From: Polaromonas sp.
GTDB lineage: Bacteria > Pseudomonadota > Gammaproteobacteria > Burkholderiales > Burkholderiaceae_C
Direction: 5' to 3'
Assembly (NCBI GenBank): GCA_021731285.1
Contig: JAKFXR010000097.1
Coordinates: forward strand, 1-45,929
Length of the DNA stretch: 45,929 nt
How positions within the stretch are numbered: the first letter of the stretch is position 1; each line of letters starts with the position of its first letter. Below the pieces are notes generated by a model. That model did not search any database and had not been told where the DNA came from. It saw only the letters and a program-made list of their open reading frames with translations. Position numbers and translations under genes: made by a program. This document shows, piece by piece, positions 33,672-44,100 of this stretch.

Positions 33672-35880
33672 TCTCAGGCAACCTGACTACACAAATCACC
33701 CGGCCTCCGAAAACCGCCGCGGGTTTTCATTTCGGCCCCGTTCGCCTCAGGTTCCGGTGACTGTTTCCATTCTCACGCCGTTCTACAACACGGGTGAAAT
33801 TTTCCTGGAAACGCTGCAATCAGTAGTGCATCAGTCATTTCAGGAATGGGAATGGATTATTGTCGACGACGGGAGCAACGATGCGCTAACGACAAGTTTG
33901 CTAGCGCAGGTAGCGAGCGCAGACAGTCGAATCAGAATATTCCGGCAGCCCAACCAGGGGCCCAGTGTTGCTCGCAACAAAGCCAGCGAACTTGCGAACG
34001 GCCGGTACTTCTGCCTGCTGGACAGTGACGATTTGCTGGAGCCCACCTTTCTCGAGAAAACCTTGTGGTTCCTCGAATCCCAGCCCGCGTTTGCGTTTTG
34101 TAACAGCAGATCCGTTTATTTCGGCAAGCAACAGTTTCTCAATCCTGCGGGCTTTGAACGAGGAAAGGACTTCATCAACGCCAACAGTGGTCCGCCCATC
34201 TCTGTGATTCGGTCGGAGGCGTACAAGTCAATCAAGGGCTTCGACGAAACCATCCTGTTTGGACACGAGGATTGGGACTTTTGGCTGGCACTGGCCAAAC
34301 AGGGGCACTGGGGTTACACGCTTGCAGAGTATCTTGAGTGGTACCGTGTCCAGGAAAACAGCCGGTATGCGCAAATCCTTGCAGCTGGCACAACACACAG
34401 TACCTTCATCCGCAGCATCGAGAAAAAATATTCTTCCATGCGCGAGAGCTTTCCCTCTCCACAACTAAAGGTTCCACAACCCTTCGAAGCCCCGAACCTC
34501 ACCCCGCCTTTTCAGAACCTCCTCGCCGCACAGGATGATCCAAAGCGAATATTGTTTTTGATCCCCTGGATGGTCACAGGGGGAGCTGATCGTGTCAATC
34601 TGGACTGGCTTCGAGAACTGACAAATCACGGGTATCAAATCTCCGTTTGCGCCACCCTCCGTGCCGAGCACGAATGGATGCCGGAATTTACTGAACAAAC
34701 TTCTGACGTTTTTATCCTGCCCAATTTTCTGCATCCGTCAGATATTCCACGCTTTCTCGTCTATTTGATCAAATCGCGTCAGGTCAATACCGTCCTGATG
34801 TCGCACTGCACACTCGCCTACCAGTTGCTGCCATTTCTTCGCAGCAGCTGTCCCGCAGTTTCGTTTGTGGACTTGTGCCATGTCGACGAGCCCGATTGGC
34901 TGAATGGTGGACACCCGCGCTTCGCAGCCGGCTATCAGGACTTGCTGGATCTGAATATTGTTACTACAAGGCATCTTCAGGAGTGGATGACGGCACGCGG
35001 TGCCGATGTGGACAGAATTGAAGTGTGCTACTCAGGCTTGTCATCCGGGATTTCCGGGAACGCCGGGGAAACACGACATGCAGCCAGAGCAGCACTGGGA
35101 ATCCCGGCCGATATACCCCTGCTGGTTTTTGGAGGCCGCCTGTGCCCGCAAAAGCGTCCCGAACTGCTCGCCAGAATATTGGCTGATCTGGCACAAATAA
35201 ACATTCCCTTCCATTGCGCTGTGGTCGGTACCGGCGAGCTGGCTCCTCTGCTGAAGGCAAGAGTGCGTCAACTCGGACTTGACAGCCACGTCACCTTGCT
35301 GGGGGGGCGACCCCACAAGGAGTGGTTATCCATCCTGTCGGCAGGAGACATCTTCTTTCTGCCTTCCCAGTACGAGGGGATTTCAGTGGCGCTTTTTGAA
35401 GCGATGGCCATGGGCGTCGTGCCGGTGATGTCTGACGTGGGTGGCCAATCCGAAGTCGTTACCCCTGACTGCGGGATCCTGATCCCATTGGGAGAGGGCG
35501 AAGTCGAGGCATACGTAGCGGCCCTTGTCAACCTTATTCAGAACCCGGAGGCAAGGCGCGCAATGGCGCAGGCCGGGCGCCTGCGGATCGCAAACTCTTA
35601 TACCCTTGACCATACGACCCCCCGACTGATAGAAGCGCTGGACCGGGCTGAGACTTTGGCGCGCACCGAACCGAGACAGGCTGTACCTCCCCGGTTTGCA
35701 AAAGAGCTCGCTACGCTGGCAGTGGAATATGCCCGAATGACAACTGCACGCCCGTTCCGGTCACAACTAGGAAAGGCGCTCGCTTTCGTGCGAACCTACA
35801 AGGTTGGCCGGGTACTGCTGCGAATGGAATGGGTACAACGCGCAGGGCATTGGCTCCTGGACAAAATCAGAAACCGATGA
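33664..35880 (+). CDS. Bifunctional glycosyltransferase, GT2 fused to GT4
   Basis: 738 residues from ATG 33664. Residues about 33-250 are a GT2 domain: VSILTPFYNTGEIFLETLQ, IIVDDGSNDA and the DxD-like LLDSDDLLEP. Residues about 295-650 are a GT-B retaining GT4 domain: LFLIPWMVTGGADRVNLDWL near the start, FGGRLCPQKRPELLARI, then SQYEGISVALFEAMAMGVVPVMSDVGG, which holds the EX7E-type nucleotide-sugar site. The fusion of inverting and retaining transferases suggests two successive residues are added by one polypeptide, as in several O-antigen assembly enzymes. A helical tail of about 90 residues ends the protein. It follows the small ORF and precedes another GT4. Confidence 0.9.
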   Translation: MIDLRQPDYTNHPASENRRGFSFRPRSPQVPVTVSILTPFYNTGEIFLETLQSVVHQSFQEWEWIIVDDGSNDALTTSLLAQVASADSRIRIFRQPNQGPSVARNKASELANGRYFCLLDSDDLLEPTFLEKTLWFLESQPAFAFCNSRSVYFGKQQFLNPAGFERGKDFINANSGPPISVIRSEAYKSIKGFDETILFGHEDWDFWLALAKQGHWGYTLAEYLEWYRVQENSRYAQILAAGTTHSTFIRSIEKKYSSMRESFPSPQLKVPQPFEAPNLTPPFQNLLAAQDDPKRILFLIPWMVTGGADRVNLDWLRELTNHGYQISVCATLRAEHEWMPEFTEQTSDVFILPNFLHPSDIPRFLVYLIKSRQVNTVLMSHCTLAYQLLPFLRSSCPAVSFVDLCHVDEPDWLNGGHPRFAAGYQDLLDLNIVTTRHLQEWMTARGADVDRIEVCYSGLSSGISGNAGETRHAARAALGIPADIPLLVFGGRLCPQKRPELLARILADLAQINIPFHCAVVGTGELAPLLKARVRQLGLDSHVTLLGGRPHKEWLSILSAGDIFFLPSQYEGISVALFEAMAMGVVPVMSDVGGQSEVVTPDCGILIPLGEGEVEAYVAALVNLIQNPEARRAMAQAGRLRIANSYTLDHTTPRLIEALDRAETLARTEPRQAVPPRFAKELATLAVEYARMTTARPFRSQLGKALAFVRTYKVGRVLLRMEWVQRAGHWLLDKIRNR

Positions 35881-35914
35881 AAACCGCTCTGCGCGCGCGT
35901 TGAAGGCGGTAGGC

Positions 35915-37279
35915 ATGAAAGTCCTGCTCACAACCCATGTCTTCCTGCCTCACTATTCGTCTGGCACAGAGATACTGACTCTCCACACCGCGCGCGAGCT
36001 GCAACGCCTCGGACACGAAGTGGAAATCTGCACGGGTTTTCCATCTCCAACGGATTTAACGGAGTCAGAGCGGTTCGACAGCTACGTGTACGAAGGCATT
36101 CCCGTCCATAGGTTTCTGACCGACATGGCTCCGGGTGGAGCGCAGTCCAATGTAGTAGAGACCGAATACAACAACCTGGTTTTTGGTGACTGGTTCCGAA
36201 GCTATCTCAAGCGCTTCGCTCCCGACATCGTGCATTTCTTTCATCTGAAATTCCTCTCCGCATCCAGCATTGATGTTTGCCATGAACTGGGCATTCCGAT
36301 GGCAATGACACCAACCGACTTCTGGCTGATCTGTCCGAACAATCAACTGCGCTTGCCTGACAATTCCTTGTGCAAGGGCCCAGATGCGGACGGGGTCAAT
36401 TGTCTGAGACATGCTGTGTCCAACAGTCAATCCAGTCACGTCGCACGGATATTCAACTGGCTTCCACGCAAGGCCGTCTCCGCCATGATCCGGGGCGCCG
36501 ATCGCGGCTTGCTTCCCGGCGCCCGCTTTTCTCCCATGGTGCGCGCACTCTACCGCCGTCCCGGTTTTCTAAGGGAGCGGATGAACAAGCTGGGCAAGGT
36601 GATTGTGCCGACCCGGCTTATGCAGGAGATGCTGATTTCAAACGGCCTGGATTCTGGAAAGGTCGTATTTAGCCGATTTGGAATCCGTCCTGCCAGGCAA
36701 GAGCCTCACTTCCCGGATAAGGACGGAAAGCTGCGAATTGGTTTTATCGGGGGATTGGCCGAACACAAGGGTGCACACCTGTTGATAAAGGCAGTTCGAA
36801 CGCAGCCGTCAACCGCACCCATTGAGTTGAAAATCTACGGAAGGTCGGACCTCAATCCTCCTTACTTTGACAGGTTGCAGAAGACTGCGGGTACTGACCA
36901 GCGTATTCACTTTTGCGGGACATTTCCGAATGAAGATATCGGAAAAATTTTCAGCGAACTGGATGTCCTCGTTGTACCTTCTGTCTGGTACGAAAATACC
37001 CCTCTGGTGATCTACTCCGCGCAAGCGGCAGGTTGCCCGGTTATTGCCTCCAACCTGGGGGGGATGGCCGAGGTTATCGAGAACGGCAGAAACGGGCTGT
37101 TGTTTGAGGCAGGCAATGTGCAAGGATTGGCCACTGCAATCGAGCGACTTGCACAGGACAGGACCTTGCTGCAAAGTCTGGCGGCAAATGCAGTGAGTCC
37201 AAAAACAATAGCTGCCTATGTGATCGAACTGGTCTTGCTTTACAACGGGCTGCTGAAGGATACAAGGAGCAAGGAATGA
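35915..37279 (+). CDS. GT4-family glycosyltransferase
   Basis: 454 residues from ATG 35915. The upstream frame runs into the preceding gene; MKVLLTTHVFLPHYSSGTEI is a normal GT4 start with the glycine-rich donor loop. The C-terminal Rossmann domain reads RIGFIGGLAEHKGAHLLIKA, VLVVPSVWYENTPLVIYSAQAAGCPVIASN and GGMAEVIENGRNGLLFE, with the retaining-GT Glu pair. Its 4-bp stop overlap with the epimerase gene (ATGA) indicates cotranscription. It should add another glycosidic bond in the repeat unit or in a terminal cap. Confidence 0.9.
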   Translation: MKVLLTTHVFLPHYSSGTEILTLHTARELQRLGHEVEICTGFPSPTDLTESERFDSYVYEGIPVHRFLTDMAPGGAQSNVVETEYNNLVFGDWFRSYLKRFAPDIVHFFHLKFLSASSIDVCHELGIPMAMTPTDFWLICPNNQLRLPDNSLCKGPDADGVNCLRHAVSNSQSSHVARIFNWLPRKAVSAMIRGADRGLLPGARFSPMVRALYRRPGFLRERMNKLGKVIVPTRLMQEMLISNGLDSGKVVFSRFGIRPARQEPHFPDKDGKLRIGFIGGLAEHKGAHLLIKAVRTQPSTAPIELKIYGRSDLNPPYFDRLQKTAGTDQRIHFCGTFPNEDIGKIFSELDVLVVPSVWYENTPLVIYSAQAAGCPVIASNLGGMAEVIENGRNGLLFEAGNVQGLATAIERLAQDRTLLQSLAANAVSPKTIAAYVIELVLLYNGLLKDTRSKE

Positions 37280-38220
37280 AGTGTCTCGTCCTGGGCGGTG
37301 GCGGATTTTTGGGCTCCCACTTGTGCGAAGCCCTTTCGGCACAGGGGCACGCGGTTCGTGTCTTTGAGCGCCCCAATCTGACGCGGTACAGACCATCGCC
37401 GCCACAAGGGGACATGGAATGGTTTGACGGTGACTTTATCAACCGGGAACATGTGACAAATGCCGTATCCGGATGCGACGTCATTTATCACCTGATTTCC
37501 ACCACTTTGCCGCGCTCTTCAAATGAAAATCCTGTTTACGACGTCGAAACAAACGTCATAGGGACGCTGCACTTGCTGGAAGCCGCGAGAAACAAAAAGG
37601 TCAAGAAAACCATTTTTGTTTCGTCAGGTGGCACTGTCTATGGAACGCCAAAAGAAGTACCTATCAAGGAGTCGCATCCTACCGAGCCGATTTGCTCCTA
37701 CGGGATAGTCAAACTGGCAATCGAAAAGTACCTGGGCCTGTTTCACTCATTGCATGGAATGGAGTTTTGCGTTCTGCGTCTCGCCAACCCATTCGGGGAG
37801 CGCCAGCGTATTTCCAACGCGCAGGGTGCAATTGCGGCGTTTCTGGACAAGGCCTTGCGCCACGAGACCATCGAGGTCTGGGGTGACGGCTCCGTCATAC
37901 GTGACTATTTTTATGTCGGCGACGCTGTCTTGGCCATGACAAAAGCCCTGATGTACAAGGGGAGTCCAAGGGTTTTCAATATTGGCAGCGGTACCGGCCA
38001 GAGCATCAATGAAATTCTCTCGGCCATTGAAAATTTGCTGGGTGCGCCGGTCAAAAGATCCTATCTGCCTGCCAGGGCGTTTGATGTCCCGGTAAACATT
38101 CTTGATATATCAATGGCTGCTGAATTCCTTGAATGGAAACCGCAAACTTCCTTTGCGGCCGGCCTGTCGCGGACAGTCCAATGGCTGAGGGCCGGGCAGG
38201 GCCACCTTTCCCTCTCCTGA
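37276..38220 (+). CDS. NAD-dependent sugar-nucleotide epimerase/dehydratase
   Basis: 314 residues, ATG 37276 overlapping the previous TGA. Cofactor motif GGGGFLG at residues 7-13, the acidic residue in FERPN at the end of strand 2 (NAD-preferring), the catalytic SSGGTVYG stretch and YGIVK (Tyr and Lys of the SYK set). RDYFYVGDAVLAM is the substrate-loop motif of UDP-glucose 4-epimerase-like proteins. Length is typical of GalE/WbpP-like epimerases, and SYK residues are intact. It is the last gene of the plus-strand operon and could supply the epimer used by a neighbouring transferase. Exact sugar is undetermined. Confidence 0.88.
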   Translation: MKCLVLGGGGFLGSHLCEALSAQGHAVRVFERPNLTRYRPSPPQGDMEWFDGDFINREHVTNAVSGCDVIYHLISTTLPRSSNENPVYDVETNVIGTLHLLEAARNKKVKKTIFVSSGGTVYGTPKEVPIKESHPTEPICSYGIVKLAIEKYLGLFHSLHGMEFCVLRLANPFGERQRISNAQGAIAAFLDKALRHETIEVWGDGSVIRDYFYVGDAVLAMTKALMYKGSPRVFNIGSGTGQSINEILSAIENLLGAPVKRSYLPARAFDVPVNILDISMAAEFLEWKPQTSFAAGLSRTVQWLRAGQGHLSLS

Positions 38221-38238
38221 AAGAAAAGCCGGCGCTCG

Positions 38239-39060
38239 TCAGGCACCAGGCAAAGGTCGCGTTGCGTGTTTGCGAGCTAAAACCAGAATGTGGTGCGGCT
38301 GGATTTCCTCGACCGCACAAACTCCAAACCCCGCATACTCGGCAAGCGCCACCGCCAGTTCGCTGTCGAACACGTGGTGATGCAAACACCGGTTGTCAAA
38401 ATTGTGAAGCGATCGCGATGTGAAGGACTGCATGCTGCCAGCCTCTGGATCGCGGTCAAGGTCATGCAACGCAAGGATCTCCGGCAGATGCGTAAGATCC
38501 GTTTCCTGCATGTCCGTTTCAAAATCTGCGATCAGATGGTGCATGGTGGTGACGGGTCGCTGGTGGTCGAAGGTATATCTCCTGTCGGGCAGCAGAAGTA
38601 CCAACATCCCGCCGGGTAACAGCAGTCGTTTCCATTCCAACAGGGCCCGAATGGGATTGGCAGCGTGCTCCAACATGTGCGACAACAGAACGAAATCATA
38701 TGACTCGGAAGCGACGCTCACAAGCGCTGTAGCCTCGGCAATATGTTGATACCCGGGTGGCTTTTGTGAGTTGAATACAAAGGTCGCACCCTCATTCACC
38801 TGACCCTCCCAAATCGTCGCTGAGCGAAAGTTGCAGTTATCGAGAGTCTCAACAATGGGATACACAGGGAAAATCCCCCGCGACCCAAACGCGGGGCTTG
38901 GTCCTCCGAATTCAATCCCTTTTTTATCAGTGAAGAAGTCCCGATGCTGCAGGAAGGACTTTGCCGGCTCTGATAACAAACTCCGCAGGCGGGTCACCAT
39001 CGCACGAACGAGACCCGTGACTCCGCGCGATTTGGCAAGTCGTACTGCTTTTCGTATCAT
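38239..39060 (-). CDS. SAM-dependent methyltransferase (class I-like)
   Basis: 273 residues from ATG 39060; a GTG at 39075 is in frame and also possible. SAM-type motifs are recognisable late in the fold: YDFVLLSHMLEHAANPIRALLEWKRLLLPGGMLVLLLPD, while the usual glycine-rich motif I is replaced by IEFGGPSPAFGSRG. An N-terminal basic region precedes the catalytic part. The family occurs in glycan clusters and probably methylates a sugar or a carrier-bound intermediate. It closes the minus-strand operon and is convergent with the epimerase gene, only 18 bp apart, with no clear terminator between. Confidence 0.75.
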   Translation of the reverse strand: MIRKAVRLAKSRGVTGLVRAMVTRLRSLLSEPAKSFLQHRDFFTDKKGIEFGGPSPAFGSRGIFPVYPIVETLDNCNFRSATIWEGQVNEGATFVFNSQKPPGYQHIAEATALVSVASESYDFVLLSHMLEHAANPIRALLEWKRLLLPGGMLVLLLPDRRYTFDHQRPVTTMHHLIADFETDMQETDLTHLPEILALHDLDRDPEAGSMQSFTSRSLHNFDNRCLHHHVFDSELAVALAEYAGFGVCAVEEIQPHHILVLARKHATRPLPGA

Positions 39061-39110
39061 TGGAATGCTGCGCACGTCTCAAGGTCCGGTTTTCTGAACA
39101 TGCATCCAGG

Positions 39111-40049
39111 CTACCGCAAGTTGCCGTTTGACTTGAGGATGGCCTCCCGCTTGCAGGGGCCCATGCGACCGCTCAGGCCATCTACCACCCCGGCGGCAAA
39201 TGCGAGCACCTTGCTCAAGCGGCGCTGCTCAAGAAAAGCCATTCCTCCCAGCCCCAACAGCAAACGCACAAGGCGGCGCAGGCACCACTGCGGTTCACGT
39301 CGCCAGTATGCAAGCACCGTAACAACGGTGTTGCGGGCAATATAGTATTTGCGTAAAGGTGGATGACGAGGCAAAACTCCCAGAAAGGGCAGGCGAACGC
39401 CGCCGGGCTCCCCCACGCTATGGGCCATCACCGGCTTGCGGCTGATCACCACCTTATGGCCACGCTCCCTCATTCGCAGACAAAATTCGTGATCCACCTG
39501 GTCAATGAAATAGTCGTCCCGAAATCCACCCACCGACACGGCATCCTCCGTATCGATCAAGCTCCCTGAGGTTATCACCGTGGTTTGCTCCAGAAAATCC
39601 CCGGATTCGCCAAGCGGCACTTTGAATTTTCCGCTCCGTGGGTCAAGATAGTTTCCGCCAACCACACCGGGTGCCGGATCACAACGCCTGGACACGGCAA
39701 GCAGTGTCTCCACCATGCAGCGATAACACAGCGTATCTTGATCAAGGGTCAAGATCCACTTGCAACCAGTACTCCGCGCATGCGCCAAACCCTGGTTCAG
39801 CGCAGTTGAAATGCCGGCATTCGCCTGATTCCTGATGAGGTGTACCTGCGCCTTGCCGGCAAAGGTATCGGGTGGCGATGTGAGTCCGTCCTGTGCTGGC
39901 GTGTTGTCCACAATCACCAACAGATCCACCTGGGGCAATAATTCAAGAAGCCGGTTGTTGAAATTGCTGTCCGGAAAGTACGTCACCACGATCGCGCACA
40001 CGGATGACGCGTGCGAAGCGTCGAGCGACCGCGCGTCGTTCCGGGTCAT
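39111..40049 (-). CDS. GT2 glycosyltransferase, rhamnosyltransferase-like
   Basis: 312 residues from ATG 40049. GT-A motifs: CAIVVTYFPDSNFNNRLLELL, LVIVDNTP, IRNQANAGISTALNQGLAHA and the DxD-type LTLDQDT. The stretch DDYFIDQVDHEFCLRMRERG is diagnostic of the RfbF/dTDP-rhamnosyltransferase group, and YYIARNTVVTVLAYWRR with hydrophobic C-terminal helices is also typical. A dTDP-L-rhamnose donor is thus likely but not proven; no rml genes are in the window. Stop codon of the upstream GT4 gene overlaps its start (ATGA). Confidence 0.86.
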   Translation of the reverse strand: MTRNDARSLDASHASSVCAIVVTYFPDSNFNNRLLELLPQVDLLVIVDNTPAQDGLTSPPDTFAGKAQVHLIRNQANAGISTALNQGLAHARSTGCKWILTLDQDTLCYRCMVETLLAVSRRCDPAPGVVGGNYLDPRSGKFKVPLGESGDFLEQTTVITSGSLIDTEDAVSVGGFRDDYFIDQVDHEFCLRMRERGHKVVISRKPVMAHSVGEPGGVRLPFLGVLPRHPPLRKYYIARNTVVTVLAYWRREPQWCLRRLVRLLLGLGGMAFLEQRRLSKVLAFAAGVVDGLSGRMGPCKREAILKSNGNLR

Positions 40050-41176
40050 CGTTTGCCGTCCAGCAACTGTTCATAGGCATCCACATATCGGGAAGCGCAA
40101 TCGTCCCACGATCCCAGTGAATCACGGATATAACACTGGGCAGCTTGCCCGGTTTGCCGGTTGTTGAGTGGATTCTCAAGCCATTCCAGGCCGCGGGCCA
40201 ACTCTTCACGATCAGTGGCCAACCAGCCTGTATGGCGATGCTCCACAATTTCGCGGTGTGCCGGCAGATCGGAGGCAATGACCGGTAAACCGGCCGCCAT
40301 CGCCTCAAGCATGACTTGGGGCAGCCCTTCATCATGGCGGCTCAAAGTAATCAACCCACAGGCGACAGGAAACCATTGCGTCATAAGATCAGCGGGATGG
40401 GTGGGACCGTGGTAATGGGCCCAGGAAGGCAACTCTACCGCCTCTTGCATCGGACCAAACAGGTGCAATTGCCGCCCCGGACCAAACAGCCCGTCGCCCC
40501 ATGCAAAAAGATCCCCGATCTTGTCCCTTGTCAGGCGCGTCACAGTCAGCCAATGCGAAACATTGTCGGGCGCGACACGGCGTACCACATCAAACCAGGG
40601 GCGATCGACACCAAAGGCGATCGTGCGGATTTCCGCAAGGTCGCCAAAGGCCTGCTCCAGAGCTGGCCGCATCCAGTCTGCGTTCGGTGCGAGGATCGCT
40701 CTACGCTGCCGCAGCACATGGCGCAACAAAGTCTTCATGCCTGGCAAACGCAGCAGACCAAAATCAGTTCCCAGCACAGTAATGAGAGCCGGCCGTGGGG
40801 TGCCCCAAAGAGGCAACGCATTCTGCAGCCAGTTGACGTGCACCACCTCGACGCCCGGTCGTCGGTAAGCTCGGCCCAGCCGGGCAAGCAAACCCAGGAC
40901 AGTCCACGCTGCGAGCGCGCGGCGAGTTCGAAGGAGGTGAGCGATGCCTCCACGCCGGGACAAGTCTCCCAGCCAACACGCATCTGACACCGTCGTCGCA
41001 TCAGTCACGCCGTGGGGTATCTCGCCAGGTGGAGCCCAGAGCGAGAGACTCACGTCGCGATGTTTTTCCAAAGCACCCGTCAGGTTGGCGATGAATCGCC
41101 CACGCCAATCCACAGAGTTTTCCGGGTACGAGGTTGCGCTCATCAAGACGTTCAAGCTCTTGTGTTCAACACTCAT
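40046..41176 (-). CDS. GT4-family glycosyltransferase
   Basis: 376 residues from ATG 41176, overlapping the stop of the large OGT-like gene (ATGA). The N-terminal half is divergent. The C-terminal nucleotide-sugar-binding part is clear: LITLSRHDEGLPQVMLEAMAAGLPVIASD, followed by IVEHRHTGWLATD, with the EX7E Glu pair in the first stretch. GT4 enzymes are retaining transferases using NDP-sugars. It is bracketed by other glycosylation genes with 4-bp overlaps on both sides, so it is probably translated in step with them. Confidence 0.86.
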   Translation of the reverse strand: MSVEHKSLNVLMSATSYPENSVDWRGRFIANLTGALEKHRDVSLSLWAPPGEIPHGVTDATTVSDACWLGDLSRRGGIAHLLRTRRALAAWTVLGLLARLGRAYRRPGVEVVHVNWLQNALPLWGTPRPALITVLGTDFGLLRLPGMKTLLRHVLRQRRAILAPNADWMRPALEQAFGDLAEIRTIAFGVDRPWFDVVRRVAPDNVSHWLTVTRLTRDKIGDLFAWGDGLFGPGRQLHLFGPMQEAVELPSWAHYHGPTHPADLMTQWFPVACGLITLSRHDEGLPQVMLEAMAAGLPVIASDLPAHREIVEHRHTGWLATDREELARGLEWLENPLNNRQTGQAAQCYIRDSLGSWDDCASRYVDAYEQLLDGKR

Positions 41177-44100
41177 TCAGAAATCACTTTTCCGTTCGGT
41201 GCAATAGTGCCCTGAATGCCAACGCGATTGACTGTGAAAACTTTCTCTGAATCCAGGTGGTGATACAGCAAATGCTCGATATCTACATACCCCCCTGCAT
41301 TTGCTCTTTCGTTCATGTGCTCCCACATATCTTCATAGCACTTTGAGATCTCAGGCAGAAGAGCGGCATCAAAACTCCACAGCCTGCTCATATATTGACG
41401 AAGAATACTTCCGGTGAGTTCTGGTTTGAACTGGCTGGGGCGGGACTCGCCAATCACAATTTGGCCGGCGGCATTTTTATGGAGCTCATAGTCAAACCCG
41501 CTGTTGAGGCAATAGCGGCCACTGACTTTGACCACCCGGTTGAAGCCAGGCATTTCAAAATCCCCCTCCAGAATCCCACGGAAGAAGGTCTTGTACATAA
41601 AAATTTCGATACTGTTTTTAACGACGTCCTGGCTGTCAATGCCCTGAATTCTTTTTACTTCTTTGTGGTCCGAAAATTCAACAAGTGAATCTGTATATCG
41701 GCCTAAAACTTTTTTCTCTTCATCGGACAAGTTCTTCATACCTCCGTCCAGTACCACGATGGTGGCATGCGGGCAAAGTTTCCTGATGGACTCGCAGGTG
41801 TCAATGGTCTGCCCAAGCCGCTGACTGGCGTTATAGATTCCGTGGCGGGCATGAATTGCCGATGAGACCAGAAAAAGAGCGTCTTGACCGACATCACCGT
41901 GGGAAGAGTCCGGGATCGATGTCGTAAGTCGGTTTGCTGCCTGGACACAAGCTTCAGTAAAGAACCGTTCGAATTCCCGGACAACCTCCATGTCCTCATA
42001 CAAAACTGCGCTGCGGGCGAGAATCTTTTCCCTGATTTCGCCCTGATACTTTTTGTCTGTGCCCAGCCTGAGTGCCACACTGACGTATTGCTCGGGATTC
42101 AAAGCAACACAGTCTTCCATACCCATGCGTTTGTACATGCCTGAGGTGTGCCGTCCGCGCTGCATGGCTGTTGGCATGGTTACGACCGGAGTTCCTACAG
42201 CCAGCGCTTCCAGACTGGTGTTCATGCCATTGAAATAGATGGTGTCAAGCATGACATCACATGCTGCAATCAATGCGAGGAAGTCATCCGTGGACATGCC
42301 AGGCAAGAACCGGATGCGGTCACACACGTCCGGCATGGTCACCCGCAAACGGTCACGCAACCTGTTGCCCCAGGATGAGGAGCGCGCCTCAATCAAAACG
42401 ACCTCCCCCATCGGGTCACCCCGCAAGATTTTCGCAAGAATGGCGTCGAAGTCTGGATGTATCTTGAACAAAGACTGGGGACACAAGTAGGTATTGCGGT
42501 CTCCGGAAAGGCCGAAGTCACTCGCACGCTTGACTGGCCCCTTGAGCTGAGGCCGATAGTAATATGCGAGCGATCCGAGATTACGCAGCAGGAACAGCTT
42601 CTCACTGTAGTGCTCTGATGCGCCCTCTGGTTCAAAATTCTCGCTGGATACCCAATAGTCCATATTGGGTATGCCGGTCGTGTCCGGATGGCCAAAGGAC
42701 ACACATTGCACTGGCGCAAGGCGCGAGAAAGCAAGAAAGTATGTGTAGGCATCCATGCCTATGTCCTGATAAAACAGGATATCCAGCTCCAGCGCAGCAA
42801 TTTTCTCACGTGCGGCGTCCAGCCCTTCCGGCAGCACCAGATGACTGTCAGACCCTTCGCAAATTGACTGCGACGTAGCATCATCCACCCACGGCGGGAC
42901 AAACAGGGCAGTGACATGAAATCGGTTGCGATCCACATTGAGCAAAAGTCCGCGTGTGGTTCTGCCAATGCTGTGGTTATGCATGAACTTCGAGATGAAG
43001 CCGATCCGGATGCGCCCGTCCTTGACCTCGCGCGCGCGACGACAATGCGCCGCGGTGTACCCCAGGGTAGGGCACACTTCCAGATGCATTTTTGCCGTTT
43101 TTTCCTGCAGGGCCCTGTCGCATTCAGGTTGATAGGCCAGATTGAAATTGCACACGCCAATCTCACGCAGAGGATCACTCACCACGCCTCCATGAGCCAT
43201 CACCTCAGCAATCCCCTTCTCAAACCGTGCACGCCATGATTGAATTTCGCTTGCAGATCGGGCAACCACGGGTAGAAGAGTGGCCAGCCGGATCCGCTCT
43301 CCCACGCTGTCACGGATGGCGAGGGCCCGTTCGCTGCTGGCAACCGACGCCTCCACATTTCCCTGCTCCCGCTGGGAAAGCGCAAGCTTGCTGTACGCAT
43401 TGAAGTCCTGTGGGTTGAGGCTGACCGCCCGCAAAAGACATGACTCAGCTTCGTCCACACGGTGAACAGCCTGAAGCGCCACTCCCAGATTGCTCCACGC
43501 CTGCGCAAAGTCCGGTGATGTTGCTAGCGTTTGCCTGAAGCAGGCAATGGCATCTTCCAACTTGCCCTGGGCATGAAGCACAGCGCCCAGATTGGTACCG
43601 GCCTGCGCATGCCGCGGATCCAGGCGCAAAGCCTGCCTGTAACTAAGCGCTGCATCCTCGATCCGCCCCAGAGCCTGCAGTGCCACGCCAAGGTTGTGGT
43701 GGGTCAATGCGATGCCCGGCGCGAGGCGAACCGCGTTTTGCAGATGCTCCAGGGCCTGTTCATGGCGTCCCGAATCCAGCAGTGCACATCCCAGGCCGGT
43801 CCGCGATTCAGGATCATCGGGATCAAGCGCAACAGCGCGCCGGTAACTTGCCAACGCTTCCTCGCCTCTTCCCCGGACATCATGCACATTGGCCAACGTG
43901 ATGTGGTAGCTGGCAACTGTCGCGTCACTTGCAATCGCCCGGGAAACGAGGTCAAAGGCCTCTTCTCTGTGGCCCTCTTGATTGGCCATCACACCGGACA
44001 GGTAAAGCGCGTCTGCCTGCGCCGGGTTGGCTTCGAGGATTTTCTGGAAATAGTCCCGTGCTACAGGATAGTTGCCGGCCTGGAAGGCTTCGAAGCCGAT

